Source: Pseudomonas fluorescens
GTDB lineage: Bacteria; Pseudomonadota; Gammaproteobacteria; Pseudomonadales; Pseudomonadaceae
Assembly (NCBI RefSeq): GCF_000967965.1
Contig: NZ_LACC01000025.1
Span: forward strand, 165,792-229,791
Reading direction: 5' to 3'
Length of the DNA stretch: 64,000 bases
Shown in pieces: positions 51,221 through 62,069 of this stretch; within the stretch, counting starts at the first letter, position 1, and the number at the start of each line of letters is the position of its first letter. The position numbers and the translations under genes were made by a program. The notes beneath the pieces were generated by a model. The model was not told the DNA's origin, made no database searches, and was given only the letters and a program-made list of their open reading frames with translations.

Positions 51221-51281
51221 TCGACGGCGCGCTGCTTCCCATCGCAGCGCGCTGCTTCATCTCAAACGAGAGCGTAAAGAC

Positions 51282-51572
51282 ATGAGCGATACCCTGCAGC
51301 TGATCCTTGAAGACACCGACGGCACGCAACTGGAGACTTCCTGCACCCGCGTCGCGGTCCTGTGGCAAGGTAAAGAGCTGTGGATCCAGCAGGACGGCCG
51401 TGGCCAGTTACTGATCGGTGTGGACGTCGAGGAAGGTGACGCCGAGTACGCCAACCTGCTGTTGCGCCCATTGGCGACTAATCTGGTAAGTCTGCAACTG
51501 GAGATGGAACCGGCTGAACTCGGCGACGACGAGGATCACGTTCACGGCCCGGATTGCAACCACGACCACTAA
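51282..51572 (+). CDS. small aru-operon protein of unknown function (PA0900 type)
   Basis: 96 residues, between aruB and astE where P. aeruginosa has PA0900. Beta-rich and acidic: TLQLILEDTDGTQLETSCTRVAVLWQGKELWIQQDGRG, LLIGVDVEEGDAEYANLLLRPLATNLVSLQLEMEP, and a histidine-rich tail EDHVHGPDCNHDH that could bind metal. GAGAGCG precedes the ATG. Conserved position suggests a link to the pathway, but no activity can be named. Confidence 0.85.
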   Translation: MSDTLQLILEDTDGTQLETSCTRVAVLWQGKELWIQQDGRGQLLIGVDVEEGDAEYANLLLRPLATNLVSLQLEMEPAELGDDEDHVHGPDCNHDH

Positions 51573-51584
51573 GGAAACCGCTCT

Positions 51585-52595
51585 ATGCTCGCCCTCGGCA
51601 AACTGCTTGAACTGACCCTCGCCGGCCGCGAACCGGCGGAGAAGACTCAACTGACTGTCGAAGGCGTGCGCATGCGCTGGTTGAGCGAAGGTGCGCTGGA
51701 AGTCCGACCACCTGAAGCGCGTGACAACGGCCTGGACCTGCTGCTGTCGGCGGGGATCCACGGTAACGAAACAGCGCCGATCGAGCTGCTCGATCGTCTG
51801 TTGCACGACATTGCCCGCGGCGACTTGAAGCCGCGCGCACGTATTCTGTTCCTGTTCGGTAATCCCGAAGCGATTCGCAAGGGCGAGCGTTTTGTCGAGC
51901 AGGACGTCAATCGGCTGTTCAATGGCCGTCACGAACAAAGCAGCGGTTGCGAAGCCCTGCGCGCCTGTGAGCTGGAGCGTTTGGCTGCCAGCTTCTTCAG
52001 CCTGCCGGATCGCCAGCGCCTGCACTACGACCTGCACACGGCGATTCGTGGCTCGAAAATCGAGCAGTTCGCCTTGTATCCGTGGAAGGAAGACCGCCAG
52101 CATTCGCGTCAGGAACTGGCGCGCCTGCGGGCTGCTGGAATGGAAGCGGTGTTGCTGCAGAACAAACCATCGATCGTCTTCAGTTCCTATACCTACGACA
52201 AGCTGGGTGCCGAGGCCTTCACCCTGGAGTTGGGCAAGGCGCGGCCGTTCGGTCAGAACGACGGGGTCAACGTCTCTCTGCTGGAGAAGCGTCTCAAGCA
52301 GATCATCGAGGGCACCGAACCAGAACTGACTGAGGGCGCGCTGGACGGTTTGCAGCTGTACAGCGTGGCGCGAGAAATCATCAAGCACAGCGACAGCTTC
52401 CGCCTGAACCTGCCGGCGGACATCGAGAACTTTTCGGAGCTGGAAGTGGGTTACCTGCTGGCGGAAGACATCGCCAACACCCGCTGGATCATTGAGGAAA
52501 AGGGCGCACGGATCATCTTCCCGAACCCCAAGGTGAAGAATGGTTTGCGTGCCGGCATCCTGGTCGTGCCGACCACGGACGAAAACCTGGCATAA
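51585..52595 (+). CDS. astE: succinylglutamate desuccinylase AstE (AruE)
   Basis: 336 residues, zinc carboxypeptidase-like (AstE/ASPA). Metal and active site: SAGIHGNETAPIELLDRL (H-x2-E), DLHTAIRGSKIEQFALYPW (H), and E in FTLELGKARPFGQND. Last AST step: succinylglutamate to glutamate and succinate. Starts 12 bases after the small protein's stop; a REP doublet follows. Confidence 0.95.
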   Translation: MLALGKLLELTLAGREPAEKTQLTVEGVRMRWLSEGALEVRPPEARDNGLDLLLSAGIHGNETAPIELLDRLLHDIARGDLKPRARILFLFGNPEAIRKGERFVEQDVNRLFNGRHEQSSGCEALRACELERLAASFFSLPDRQRLHYDLHTAIRGSKIEQFALYPWKEDRQHSRQELARLRAAGMEAVLLQNKPSIVFSSYTYDKLGAEAFTLELGKARPFGQNDGVNVSLLEKRLKQIIEGTEPELTEGALDGLQLYSVAREIIKHSDSFRLNLPADIENFSELEVGYLLAEDIANTRWIIEEKGARIIFPNPKVKNGLRAGILVVPTTDENLA

Positions 52596-52612
52596 GCCCA
52601 ACACAAAACCAA

Positions 52613-52702
52613 TGTAGGAGCGAGCCTGCTCGCGAAAGCGATGTATCAGTCAACATATTCGTCGACTGACAGTCCGCCTTCGCGAGCAGGCTCGCTCCTA
52701 CA
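52613..52702. repeat. REP doublet after astE
   Basis: TGTAGGAGCGAGCCTGCTCG and inverted CGAGCAGGCTCGCTCCTACA, about 50 bases apart with GTCAAC/GTCGACTGACAG spacer; between convergent astE and ribH. Confidence 0.87.
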
Positions 52703-52716
52703 GGTTTTTGCGGTGA

Positions 52717-53226
52717 TTACACGGCTACCGCACGCGGCTCACTGCGACGCAGCGAGCGGATCTTCAGCAGCGTATCCGCACAAGTCTTCGCCGCTTCCTG
52801 GCCTTTATGCAGGAAATGCTCGAAGAAGAACTTCTGGTGCTCTTCGCCGGCATGGAAGTGGTGCGGGGTCAGGGACACCGAGAACACCGGCACTTCGGTT
52901 TCCAGTTGCACCTGCATCAGGCCGCTGACTACCGACTGGGCGACGAACTCGTGACGGTAGATGCCGCCGTCCACCACCAGAGCTGCCGCGACGATGCCGG
53001 AATAACGACCGGTCTTGGCCAGCAACTTGGCGTGCAGGGGCATTTCAAAGGCACCGCCGACTTCGAAGAAATCGATGTCGGATTCCTGATAACCCTGGGC
53101 AATCATTTCGGCGACGAAGCCTTTACGGCTCTGGTCGACAATGTCCTTGTGCCAGCAGGCCTGGATGAACGCAACGCGCTCGCCGTGATGGTGTTTGCTT
53201 TTGCTGTCGATTGCGGTGGGTTGCAT
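52717..53226 (-). CDS. ribH: 6,7-dimethyl-8-ribityllumazine synthase, type II (RibH2)
   Basis: 169 residues. Riboflavin step joining the pyrimidinedione and dihydroxybutanone phosphate. Type II features: ERVAFIQACWHKDIVDQSRKGF with W, VGGAFEMPLHAKLLAKTGRYSGIVAAALVVDGGIYRHEFVAQSV (the usual GAFE and H-E-F segment), and TPHHFHAGEEHQKFFFEHFLHKGQEAAKTC. Type II enzymes form decamers and can be extra copies beside a main ribH. AGGAG precedes the ATG. Controlled by the FMN riboswitch upstream. Confidence 0.93.
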   Translation of the reverse strand: MQPTAIDSKSKHHHGERVAFIQACWHKDIVDQSRKGFVAEMIAQGYQESDIDFFEVGGAFEMPLHAKLLAKTGRYSGIVAAALVVDGGIYRHEFVAQSVVSGLMQVQLETEVPVFSVSLTPHHFHAGEEHQKFFFEHFLHKGQEAAKTCADTLLKIRSLRRSEPRAVAV

Positions 53227-53331
53227 GTTCTGACTCCTGTTTGTGTGAAAAACAGGGCGTTATGAATCGAAGGGGATCTGAGGGTACGCACGCTTGCACG
53301 AATGCCGGCGGACGGCCCTTTGTTGTCAATC

Positions 53332-53500
53332 CCGTTCTCTCTTCATCCGGACTATGACCGTCGGCCCCGGGATCACACCGGGTCTGCTGACCTTGCTGCC
53401 GGCACCGCCGAAGCCATGCTGTCACCAAGCGCTCGCGGGCTATGCGCATTGCGCGCAATTACCGCCGGTGGGGAGTTGCACCCCGCCCTGAGAACGTTTT
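53332..53500 (-). promoter_or_regulatory. FMN riboswitch (RFN element)
   Basis: On the minus strand it begins near 53500 with TTCTCAGGGCGGGGTGCAAC, then CCCCACCGGCGGTAA, a variable arm, GGTCAGCAGACCCGGTGTGA, CCCGGGGCCGACGGTCATAG and TCCGGATGAAGAGAGAAC near 53335. These are the conserved RFN blocks in order. It ends about 105 bases before the RibH2 ATG, so it should repress that gene when FMN is high. Confidence 0.95.
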
Positions 53501-53696
53501 TGCCGCCCAAATGTTTGGCGGCGCAGCGTTTTTATCACATATTTCCGGTGTGCGCATGGCCCCTTTTGGATGATTGCTATCGAGTATTTCGCTTTATTAG
53601 TGAGCATTATCCGAGCCCAAGGGTTGATTAATCGTCGCCATGCCCGCAGTAATTCCTACCTGAAAGGGATTTCCCCTGCTTACCGAGGCCAGATTC

Positions 53697-54701
53697 ATGA
53701 GCGTTATCGATCTTCGCAGCGACACCGTCACCCAACCTTGCGCCGGCATGCTCGATGCAATGACCAAGGCCGCCACCGGCGATGACGTGTATGGCGAAGA
53801 TCCGACGGTCAATCACCTGGAAGCCGAACTGGCCAGGCGCCTGGGTTTTGCCGCGGCGCTCTTCGTGCCGACCGGCACCATGAGTAACCTGTTGGGGTTG
53901 ATGGCCCATTGCGAGCGCGGTGACGAGTACATCGTCGGCCAGCAGGCCCACACTTATAAGTACGAAGGTGGTGGCGCGGCGGTGCTTGGCTCGATCCAGC
54001 CACAGCCGCTGGAAGTGCAGGCTGACGGTTCGCTGGACCTGGCGCAGGTTGCGGCGGCGATCAAGCCGGACGACTTCCATTTCGCCCGCACCCGTTTGCT
54101 GGCGCTGGAAAACACCATGCAAGGCAAGGTTCTGCCGCTGGAGTACCTGGCCCGGGCGCGCAGTTTTACCCGCGAGCATGGCTTGCAACTGCACCTGGAC
54201 GGCGCACGTTTGTACAACGCGGCAGTGAAACTGGGTGTGGATGCCCGGGAAATCACCCAGTATTTCGATTCCGTCTCGGTGTGCCTGTCCAAAGGCCTGG
54301 GTGCGCCGGTCGGTTCGGTGCTGTGCGGCTCGGCCGAGCTGATCGGCAAGGCCCGGCGCCTGCGCAAGATGGTCGGTGGCGGCATGCGTCAGGCCGGTAT
54401 TCTCGCGGCGGCAGGCCTGTATGCGCTGGATAACAACGTACAGCGCCTGGCCGATGACCATGGCAACGCGCAGTTACTGGCCGAAGGCCTGCGCGGGGCG
54501 GGGTTCGAGGTCGAACCGGTGCAGACCAACATGGTTTACGTGCAGATGGGCGAACAGGCCGAGGCCATCAAGGCCTTTGCCGCCGAGCGCGGGATCAAGC
54601 TCAGTGCCGCCGCTCGTCTGCGCATGGTCACGCACATGGACGTCAGCCGCACGCAAATCGAGCAGGTCGTCGCGACATTCGTCGACTTTTCGCGCAAGTG
54701 A
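53697..54701 (+). CDS. ltaE: low-specificity L-threonine aldolase LtaE
   Basis: 334 residues, PLP fold type I. Cleaves threonine and other beta-hydroxy amino acids to glycine and aldehyde. N-terminal IDLRSDTVTQPCAGM, AHTYKYEGGGAAVLGSIQPQ, aspartate in LHLDGARLYNAAV, PLP lysine in VCLSKGLGAPVGSVLCG. Shine-Dalgarno is weak (GAGGCC). The tail runs to within about 150 bases of alaS. Confidence 0.94.
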   Translation: MSVIDLRSDTVTQPCAGMLDAMTKAATGDDVYGEDPTVNHLEAELARRLGFAAALFVPTGTMSNLLGLMAHCERGDEYIVGQQAHTYKYEGGGAAVLGSIQPQPLEVQADGSLDLAQVAAAIKPDDFHFARTRLLALENTMQGKVLPLEYLARARSFTREHGLQLHLDGARLYNAAVKLGVDAREITQYFDSVSVCLSKGLGAPVGSVLCGSAELIGKARRLRKMVGGGMRQAGILAAAGLYALDNNVQRLADDHGNAQLLAEGLRGAGFEVEPVQTNMVYVQMGEQAEAIKAFAAERGIKLSAAARLRMVTHMDVSRTQIEQVVATFVDFSRK

Positions 54702-54847
54702 TAGCGTTAGCACTCCAATTGACCGTTTCTATCGTATAAACACGCTGTACCCCGCGCGCAGGGCCGATATAATGCGGCCCTTTGCCGTCGCTTCGTCTGT
54801 TGACGTTTCGAACAGGCCTTTGGCCGCAGCCTCCGTGGAAGAACCTA

Positions 54848-57469
<2,622 letters not shown>

Positions 57470-57560
57470 GGCAGTGCTTGCGGCCCGCAGTCTAGTGGTG
57501 GGCCGCAACGCTGTTTGAGTGATTATTTGGGCGCCCTTCATGGGCAGAGGCGGCTTTGAA

Positions 57561-58802
57561 ATGGCTTTGATCGTACAGAAATTTGGAGGCACCTCGGTCG
57601 GCACTGTCGAGAGAATCGAGCAGGTCGCCGACAAGGTTAAGAAATTCCGCGATGCCGGCGATGACCTGGTGGTTGTGCTGTCTGCAATGAGCGGCGAAAC
57701 CAACCGTCTGATCGATCTGGCCAAGCAAATCAGTGGCGACGGCCAACCGGTTCCGCGCGAGCTGGACGTGATCGTTTCCACCGGTGAGCAGGTGACGATT
57801 GCCCTGTTGGCCATGGCGCTGATCAAGCGCGGCGTGCCGGCGGTGTCGTACACCGGCAACCAGGTGCGGATTCTGACGGATAGCGCGCACAATAAAGCGC
57901 GTATCTTGCAGATTGATGACCAGAAGATTCGCGGTGACCTGAAGGCAGGTCGTGTGGTGGTTGTCGCCGGTTTCCAGGGCGTCGACGAGCACGGCAACAT
58001 CACCACCCTCGGTCGTGGCGGTTCCGACACCACCGGCGTGGCACTGGCGGCAGCCCTGAAGGCTGACGAATGCCAGATCTACACCGACGTCGACGGCGTT
58101 TACACCACCGACCCGCGTGTGGTGTCCGTGGCTCAGCGCCTGGACAAGATCACCTTCGAAGAGATGCTGGAAATGGCCAGCCTCGGTTCCAAGGTGCTGC
58201 AGATCCGCGCGGTCGAGTTCGCCGGCAAGTACAACGTTCCGCTGCGCGTACTGCACAGCTTCAAGGAGGGTCCGGGCACCCTCATTACTATTGATGAAGA
58301 GGAAACCATGGAACAGCCGATCATTTCCGGTATCGCTTTCAACCGCGATGAAGCCAAGCTGACCATCCGTGGCGTGCCAGACATCCCGGGCGTTGCCTTC
58401 AAGATTCTCGGCCCGATCAGTGCCGCGAACATCGAAGTCGACATGATCGTGCAGAACGTTGCGCACGATAACACTACCGACTTCACCTTCACCGTGCACC
58501 GCAACGACTACCAGGCGGCGCAGGCCGTGCTGGAAAAAACCGCTGGCGAGCTGGGTGCCCGTGAAGTCGTGGGCGACACCAAGATCGCCAAGGTGTCGAT
58601 CGTCGGCGTTGGCATGCGCTCTCACGCAGGCGTGGCCAGCCGCATGTTCGAATCCCTGGCCAAGGAAAGCATCAACATCCAGATGATCTCGACTTCGGAA
58701 ATCAAAGTCTCCGTAGTGATCGAAGAGAAGTACCTGGAACTGGCTGTGCGCGCTCTGCACACGGCTTTCGAACTGGACGCACCGGCCCGCCAGGGCGAGT
58801 GA
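57561..58802 (+). CDS. lysC: aspartate kinase LysC with two ACT domains
   Basis: 413 residues. ATP/aspartate site: ALIVQKFGGTSVGTVERIEQVADKV, VVVLSAMSGETNRLI, TLGRGGSDTTGVALAAALKADECQIYTDVDGVYTTDPR; two C-terminal ACT domains (about 265-400). First step of the lysine/threonine/methionine pathway, usually inhibited by end products. An internal ATG at 58308 with GAGGAAACC before it could produce a separate ACT-only beta subunit of 164 residues, as described for several aspartate kinases. Own terminator downstream. Confidence 0.96.
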   Translation: MALIVQKFGGTSVGTVERIEQVADKVKKFRDAGDDLVVVLSAMSGETNRLIDLAKQISGDGQPVPRELDVIVSTGEQVTIALLAMALIKRGVPAVSYTGNQVRILTDSAHNKARILQIDDQKIRGDLKAGRVVVVAGFQGVDEHGNITTLGRGGSDTTGVALAAALKADECQIYTDVDGVYTTDPRVVSVAQRLDKITFEEMLEMASLGSKVLQIRAVEFAGKYNVPLRVLHSFKEGPGTLITIDEEETMEQPIISGIAFNRDEAKLTIRGVPDIPGVAFKILGPISAANIEVDMIVQNVAHDNTTDFTFTVHRNDYQAAQAVLEKTAGELGAREVVGDTKIAKVSIVGVGMRSHAGVASRMFESLAKESINIQMISTSEIKVSVVIEEKYLELAVRALHTAFELDAPARQGE

Positions 58803-58812
58803 TGCGTTTGCC

Positions 58813-58847
58813 AAAAGGCGCGGTCTGACCGCGCCTTTTGTTTTTTT
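58813..58847 (+). terminator. Terminator after lysC
   Basis: AAAAGGCGCGGTCTGACCGCGCCTTTTGTTTTTTT; strong GC stem, long T-tract, ten bases after the stop. Confidence 0.92.
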
Positions 58848-58990
58848 GAATGGCGTGACCCTCGAGCCTGTTCTTTTGCTCGCGCTAGTCAATACTCAGG
58901 CATGTAGGGCTGCGACCGCTCCGGTTGTGGGTCGAGTGCCTTTTTTTTGCAGACTGTTGTCCCTGAAATGTAATGCGTGAGGAGAAAGGT

Positions 58991-59179
58991 ATGCTGATTC
59001 TGACTCGTCGGTGCGCAGAAAGCCTGATTATCGGTGATGGCGAAATCACCGTGACCGTGCTCGGCGTCAAAGGAAATCAAGTGCGCATCGGTGTTAATGC
59101 CCCCAAAGAGGTGGCTGTTCACCGGGAAGAAATTTACCTGCGTATCAAGAAAGAGAAGGACGAAGAACCAAGCCATTAA
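58991..59179 (+). CDS. rsmA: carbon storage / secondary-metabolism regulator RsmA (CsrA family)
   Basis: 62 residues from MLILTRRCAESLIIGD. Full CsrA motifs: LTRR...G-E, VTVLGVKGNQVRIGVNAPKEVAVHREEIYLRI. Dimeric RNA-binding protein that blocks ribosome access at GGA motifs and is titrated by RsmY/Z-type RNAs. The ribosome site GAGGAGAAAGG itself contains GGA, so autoregulation is plausible. The alaS-lysC-rsmA order matches P. aeruginosa. Confidence 0.97.
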   Translation: MLILTRRCAESLIIGDGEITVTVLGVKGNQVRIGVNAPKEVAVHREEIYLRIKKEKDEEPSH

Positions 59180-59241
59180 TTTTTATCGTTTTTTATGTTT
59201 GCAAACGGGGAAGAAGCTGGTTAATATACGCCCCGTGTTGC

Positions 59242-59332
59242 GGAGAGCTGGCCGAGTGGCCGAAGGCGCTCCCCTGCTAAGGGAGTACACCTCAAAAGGG
59301 TGTCGGGGGTTCGAATCCCCCGTTCTCCGCCA
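59242..59332 (+). tRNA. tRNA-Ser (anticodon GCT)
   Basis: 91 bases including encoded CCA: acceptor GGAGAGC/GTTCTCC, D-arm GGCCGAGTGGCCGAAGGC, anticodon loop CTGCTAA, long variable arm, T-loop GTTCGAATC. Discriminator G. Preceded by a putative promoter TTAATATACG. Confidence 0.97.
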
Positions 59333-59439
59333 TTATTTGCGTAGTACGTTGTAATCTGGCTTCTTCGGTAAGTTGTTGAAATTACTAGAAAAAGTGTTTG
59401 ACATAGAGATTAGACGGCCTATAATGCGCGGCAACAAAT

Positions 59440-59516
59440 GCACTCGTAGCTCAGCTGGATAGAGTACTCGGCTACGAACCGAGCGGTCACAGGTTCGAAT
59501 CCTGTCGAGTGCACCA
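59440..59516 (+). tRNA. tRNA-Arg (anticodon ACG), copy 1
   Basis: 77 bases with CCA: acceptor GCACTCG/CGAGTGC, D-arm GCTCAGCTGGATAGAGT, anticodon loop CTACGAA, T-loop GTTCGAATC. TATAAT-like TATAATGCG lies just upstream. Confidence 0.97.
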
Positions 59517-59588
59517 TTTAAGAGTTAGTTGCAGCAATGCAGGTAACTTGGCTTCAACCAGTTGTGATCTGGTCTAAAAACACAAATT

Positions 59589-59665
59589 GCACTCGTAGCT
59601 CAGCTGGATAGAGTACTCGGCTACGAACCGAGCGGTCACAGGTTCGAATCCTGTCGAGTGCACCA
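59589..59665 (+). tRNA. tRNA-Arg (anticodon ACG), copy 2
   Basis: Identical to copy 1, 72 bases downstream. Ends in CCA. A terminator follows, so the two Arg genes, perhaps with the Ser gene, form one transcript. Confidence 0.97.
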
Positions 59666-59673
59666 TACAACAG

Positions 59674-59700
59674 AAAGCCCGCATTTAATGCGGGCTTTTT
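59674..59700. terminator. Terminator after the tRNA cluster
   Basis: AAAGCCCGCATTTAATGCGGGCTTTTT; it also overlaps the 3' end of the convergent exported-protein gene, so it likely serves both. Confidence 0.9.
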
Positions 59701-60203
59701 GCCGTCTTGGATTTGGCTTTTCCTTTCGTGCATCCCCTCTCGTCGAACTCCACCTGTGCGCTGCGACCTCTCTGGGTATCGTAGCGGTAGCTCGTGGCTG
59801 AATTGCGAATACTGATCCTGTCCGGCTTGCCGAGGGCGCTTTCGACGTCTTGCTGGCTCATGCCGGCGACCACTCGCTGATTGATGATTGCCTCCCGGCG
59901 CTCTCTGGCACTGATCAGGTTTCCACACTTGTCCTGCGCCTGACCGACCACGGTCGGCTCTTTCCTCTGGATTTTAATTCCTGATGTTTCACGGGGTTCG
60001 GCCGGCGGCAAAAGCGCCCTCGTGCTGCCAGGGGTGAAGGCACGGACGTCCTGGAGTGAAACGCTCTCTTCCGCGGCACAGCCCAGTGTGGTGAAGGTAA
60101 TGCGCCCATTGGCCGCCTCGCAGCGCTGAACGGTGGTGGCGAGCGCGAAGGGCAGGGGGTTGAGCAGGGTGAAAAGCAAAAAGAATTGTGCAACTGATGG
60201 CAT
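59685..60203 (-). CDS. exported DUF4124 / SmpA-like protein
   Basis: 172 residues from the ATG at 60203 with GGAGG eleven bases upstream. Signal peptide of about 21 residues (MPSVAQFFLLFTLLNPLPFALA). Then a DUF4124-like segment with two cysteines (VQRCEAANGRITFTTLGCAAEE), a P-rich linker, and a C-terminal SmpA/OmlA-like stretch (ARERREAIINQRVVAGMSQQDVESALGKPDRISI). Envelope location likely; function unknown. Its stop lies within the tRNA terminator hairpin. Confidence 0.82.
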   Translation of the reverse strand: MPSVAQFFLLFTLLNPLPFALATTVQRCEAANGRITFTTLGCAAEESVSLQDVRAFTPGSTRALLPPAEPRETSGIKIQRKEPTVVGQAQDKCGNLISARERREAIINQRVVAGMSQQDVESALGKPDRISIRNSATSYRYDTQRGRSAQVEFDERGCTKGKAKSKTAKSPH

Positions 60204-60525
60204 CAGGCGTCCTCCGTGACGTTCCTTTTCAAGGGTAACGGCTACAATTTTCGAATAGGAGGTGTGTTTTCTTTTCTGGATGCTTCGTCGCATTTTCCTG
60301 GATCAGGACGATGCTCAGGTTTGTTATGCAAGCGCTTGTTTCAGCCGAGATTTTTTAACGTTTAAAACCGTCAGGCGGTGTATCATTGCGCCCGTCAGCC
60401 CCGCCGGGGCTTGTGGAATACCTCCATGGACTTACCCAGTAGTTACTCAGTACCCCGTTTCACCAATCATGAATTGACTGATTGATCCTTCCGGCGTGCC
60501 CCGCTGCTGGGAGTGGAGTTCGCCT
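60204..60525. other. 322-base gap before mgtE
   Basis: No gene supported. Contains the divergent promoters, TTTTTTAACGTTTAAAACC (imperfect palindrome, 60351-60369) and a small hairpin AGCCCCGCCGGGGCT (60397-60411). No recognised Mg-sensing riboswitch could be matched by eye. Confidence 0.45.
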
Positions 60526-61968
60526 ATGTCCGATGTTGAAGTAAAGAAAACGCAGGAAAGCTTGCAGGATCGCCTGGCTCAGGTGGTTGAGTTGCTGCAG
60601 CGCCAGCGAGTTGTAGAAGACCTGACTCACCGCCAGGAAGGCCCGCATCATGACCGGGTCGAGAACCTGGTTCACCGGCAGAACCTCGTCGAGTTGCAAC
60701 GCAAGCTCGATGACCTGCACTCCGCCGACGTCGCCTACATCCTTGAAGCCTTGCCGCTGGACGATCGTCTGACGCTCTGGCAACTGGTCAAGGCCGATCG
60801 CGACGGCGACATCCTCCTTGAAGTATCCGATTCGGTCCGTGAAACGCTGATCGCCGACATGGACGATCACGAGCTCCTGGCAGCCGCCAAGGACATGGAT
60901 GCCGACGAACTCGCTGACCTGGCCTCCGAGCTGCCGCGAGACGTCGTCCATGAGCTCATGGAGACCCTCGACCAGCAACAACGCGAGCGCGTGCGTTCGG
61001 CACTGTCCTACGACGAGGAACAGGTCGGTGCGTTGATGGACTTCGAGATGGTGACCATCCGCGAGGATGTCAGCCTTGAAGTGGTCTTGCGTTACCTGCG
61101 CCGTCTCAAAGAGTTGCCGGGCCATACCGACAAGCTGTTCGTGGTCGATTACGACGGCGTCCTCAAGGGCGTATTGCCGATCAAGCGTTTGCTGGTCAAC
61201 GATCCGGACAAACAGGTTGCCGAGGTGATGGCCAGCGATCCGGTGAGTTTCCACCCGGACGAAGACGCCTACGACGCCGCCCAGGCGTTCGAACGTTACG
61301 ACTTGATCTCGGCGCCCGTGGTCGACAAGAACGGCAAGCTGATCGGCCGTCTGACCATCGATGAAATGGTCGACCTGATCCGTGAAGAGAGCGAAAGCGA
61401 AGTTCTCAACATGGCGGGTCTGCGTGAAGAGGAAGACATTTTTGCGTCGGTCTGGAAATCCCTGCGTAACCGTTGGGCCTGGCTGGCGATCAACCTGATT
61501 ACCGCGTTCGTGGCTTCTCGGGTGATCGGTTTGTTTGAAGGTTCGATCGAGAAACTCGTGGCGCTTGCGGCATTGATGCCGATCGTGGCGGGGATCGGCG
61601 GTAACTCGGGTAACCAGACCATCACCATGATTGTTCGGGCCATGGCGCTGGACCAGGTGAGTACCGGCAATACCTCGCGCCTGATGCGCAAGGAATTGGC
61701 GGTAGCGCTGATCAATGGCGTGATCTGGGGCGGGGTGATCGGTGTGGTTGCCTACCTGCTCTATGGCAGTTGGTCATTGGGCGTGGTGATGACCGCCGCG
61801 ATGATACTCAACTTGTTACTGGCGGCGTTGATGGGGGTTTTGATCCCGATGACCCTGGCGAAGATGGGGCGCGATCCGGCAATGGGTGCCAGCGTGATGA
61901 TCACGGCCATGACCGACAGCGGCGGCTTCTTCATCTTCCTGGGGCTGGCGACAATCTTCCTGCTCTGA
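60526..61968 (+). CDS. mgtE: magnesium transporter MgtE
   Basis: 480 residues. N-terminal superhelical domain (LVHRQNLVELQRKLDDLHSADVAYILEALPLDDRLTLW), two CBS domains (about 155-270; VSLEVVLRYLRRLKEL, LIGRLTIDEMVDLIRE), then about five membrane helices (WAWLAINLITAFVASRVIGLFEGSI, ALMPIVAGIGGNSGNQTITMIVRAMALDQV, MTAMTDSGGFFIFLGLATIFLL). GGNSGNQ is the hallmark. Mg-gated Mg2+ channel-like transporter. GGAG upstream of the ATG at 60526. Terminator follows. Confidence 0.96.
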   Translation: MSDVEVKKTQESLQDRLAQVVELLQRQRVVEDLTHRQEGPHHDRVENLVHRQNLVELQRKLDDLHSADVAYILEALPLDDRLTLWQLVKADRDGDILLEVSDSVRETLIADMDDHELLAAAKDMDADELADLASELPRDVVHELMETLDQQQRERVRSALSYDEEQVGALMDFEMVTIREDVSLEVVLRYLRRLKELPGHTDKLFVVDYDGVLKGVLPIKRLLVNDPDKQVAEVMASDPVSFHPDEDAYDAAQAFERYDLISAPVVDKNGKLIGRLTIDEMVDLIREESESEVLNMAGLREEEDIFASVWKSLRNRWAWLAINLITAFVASRVIGLFEGSIEKLVALAALMPIVAGIGGNSGNQTITMIVRAMALDQVSTGNTSRLMRKELAVALINGVIWGGVIGVVAYLLYGSWSLGVVMTAAMILNLLLAALMGVLIPMTLAKMGRDPAMGASVMITAMTDSGGFFIFLGLATIFLL

Positions 61969-61981
61969 AGTCCGCTTCACT

Positions 61982-62008
61982 AAAACCCGCCGTTTGGCGG
62001 GTTTTTTT
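61982..62008 (+). terminator. Terminator after mgtE
   Basis: AAAACCCGCC-GTTT-GGCGGGTTTTTTT; 13 bases after the stop. Confidence 0.92.
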
Positions 62009-62025
62009 GTGCCCGGATTTCAGGC

Positions 62026-62053
62026 AAAAAAAAGCCAGCGATCAGGCTGGCTT
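62026..62053 (-). terminator. Terminator after amrZ
   Basis: On the minus strand AAGCCAGCCTGATCGCTGGCTTTTTTTT; 17 bases beyond the amrZ stop, back to back with the mgtE terminator. Confidence 0.88.
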
Positions 62054-62069
62054 GGGCTTTCTGGCTGAA

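Noticed and set aside
53294..53631. Plus-strand frames over the FMN riboswitch
   Set aside because: Sequence is explained by RFN structure on the other strand; no family match.
59554..59684. Minus-strand frame across tRNA-Arg copies
   Set aside because: Translation is the reverse complement of tRNA sequence (a known false-gene pattern).
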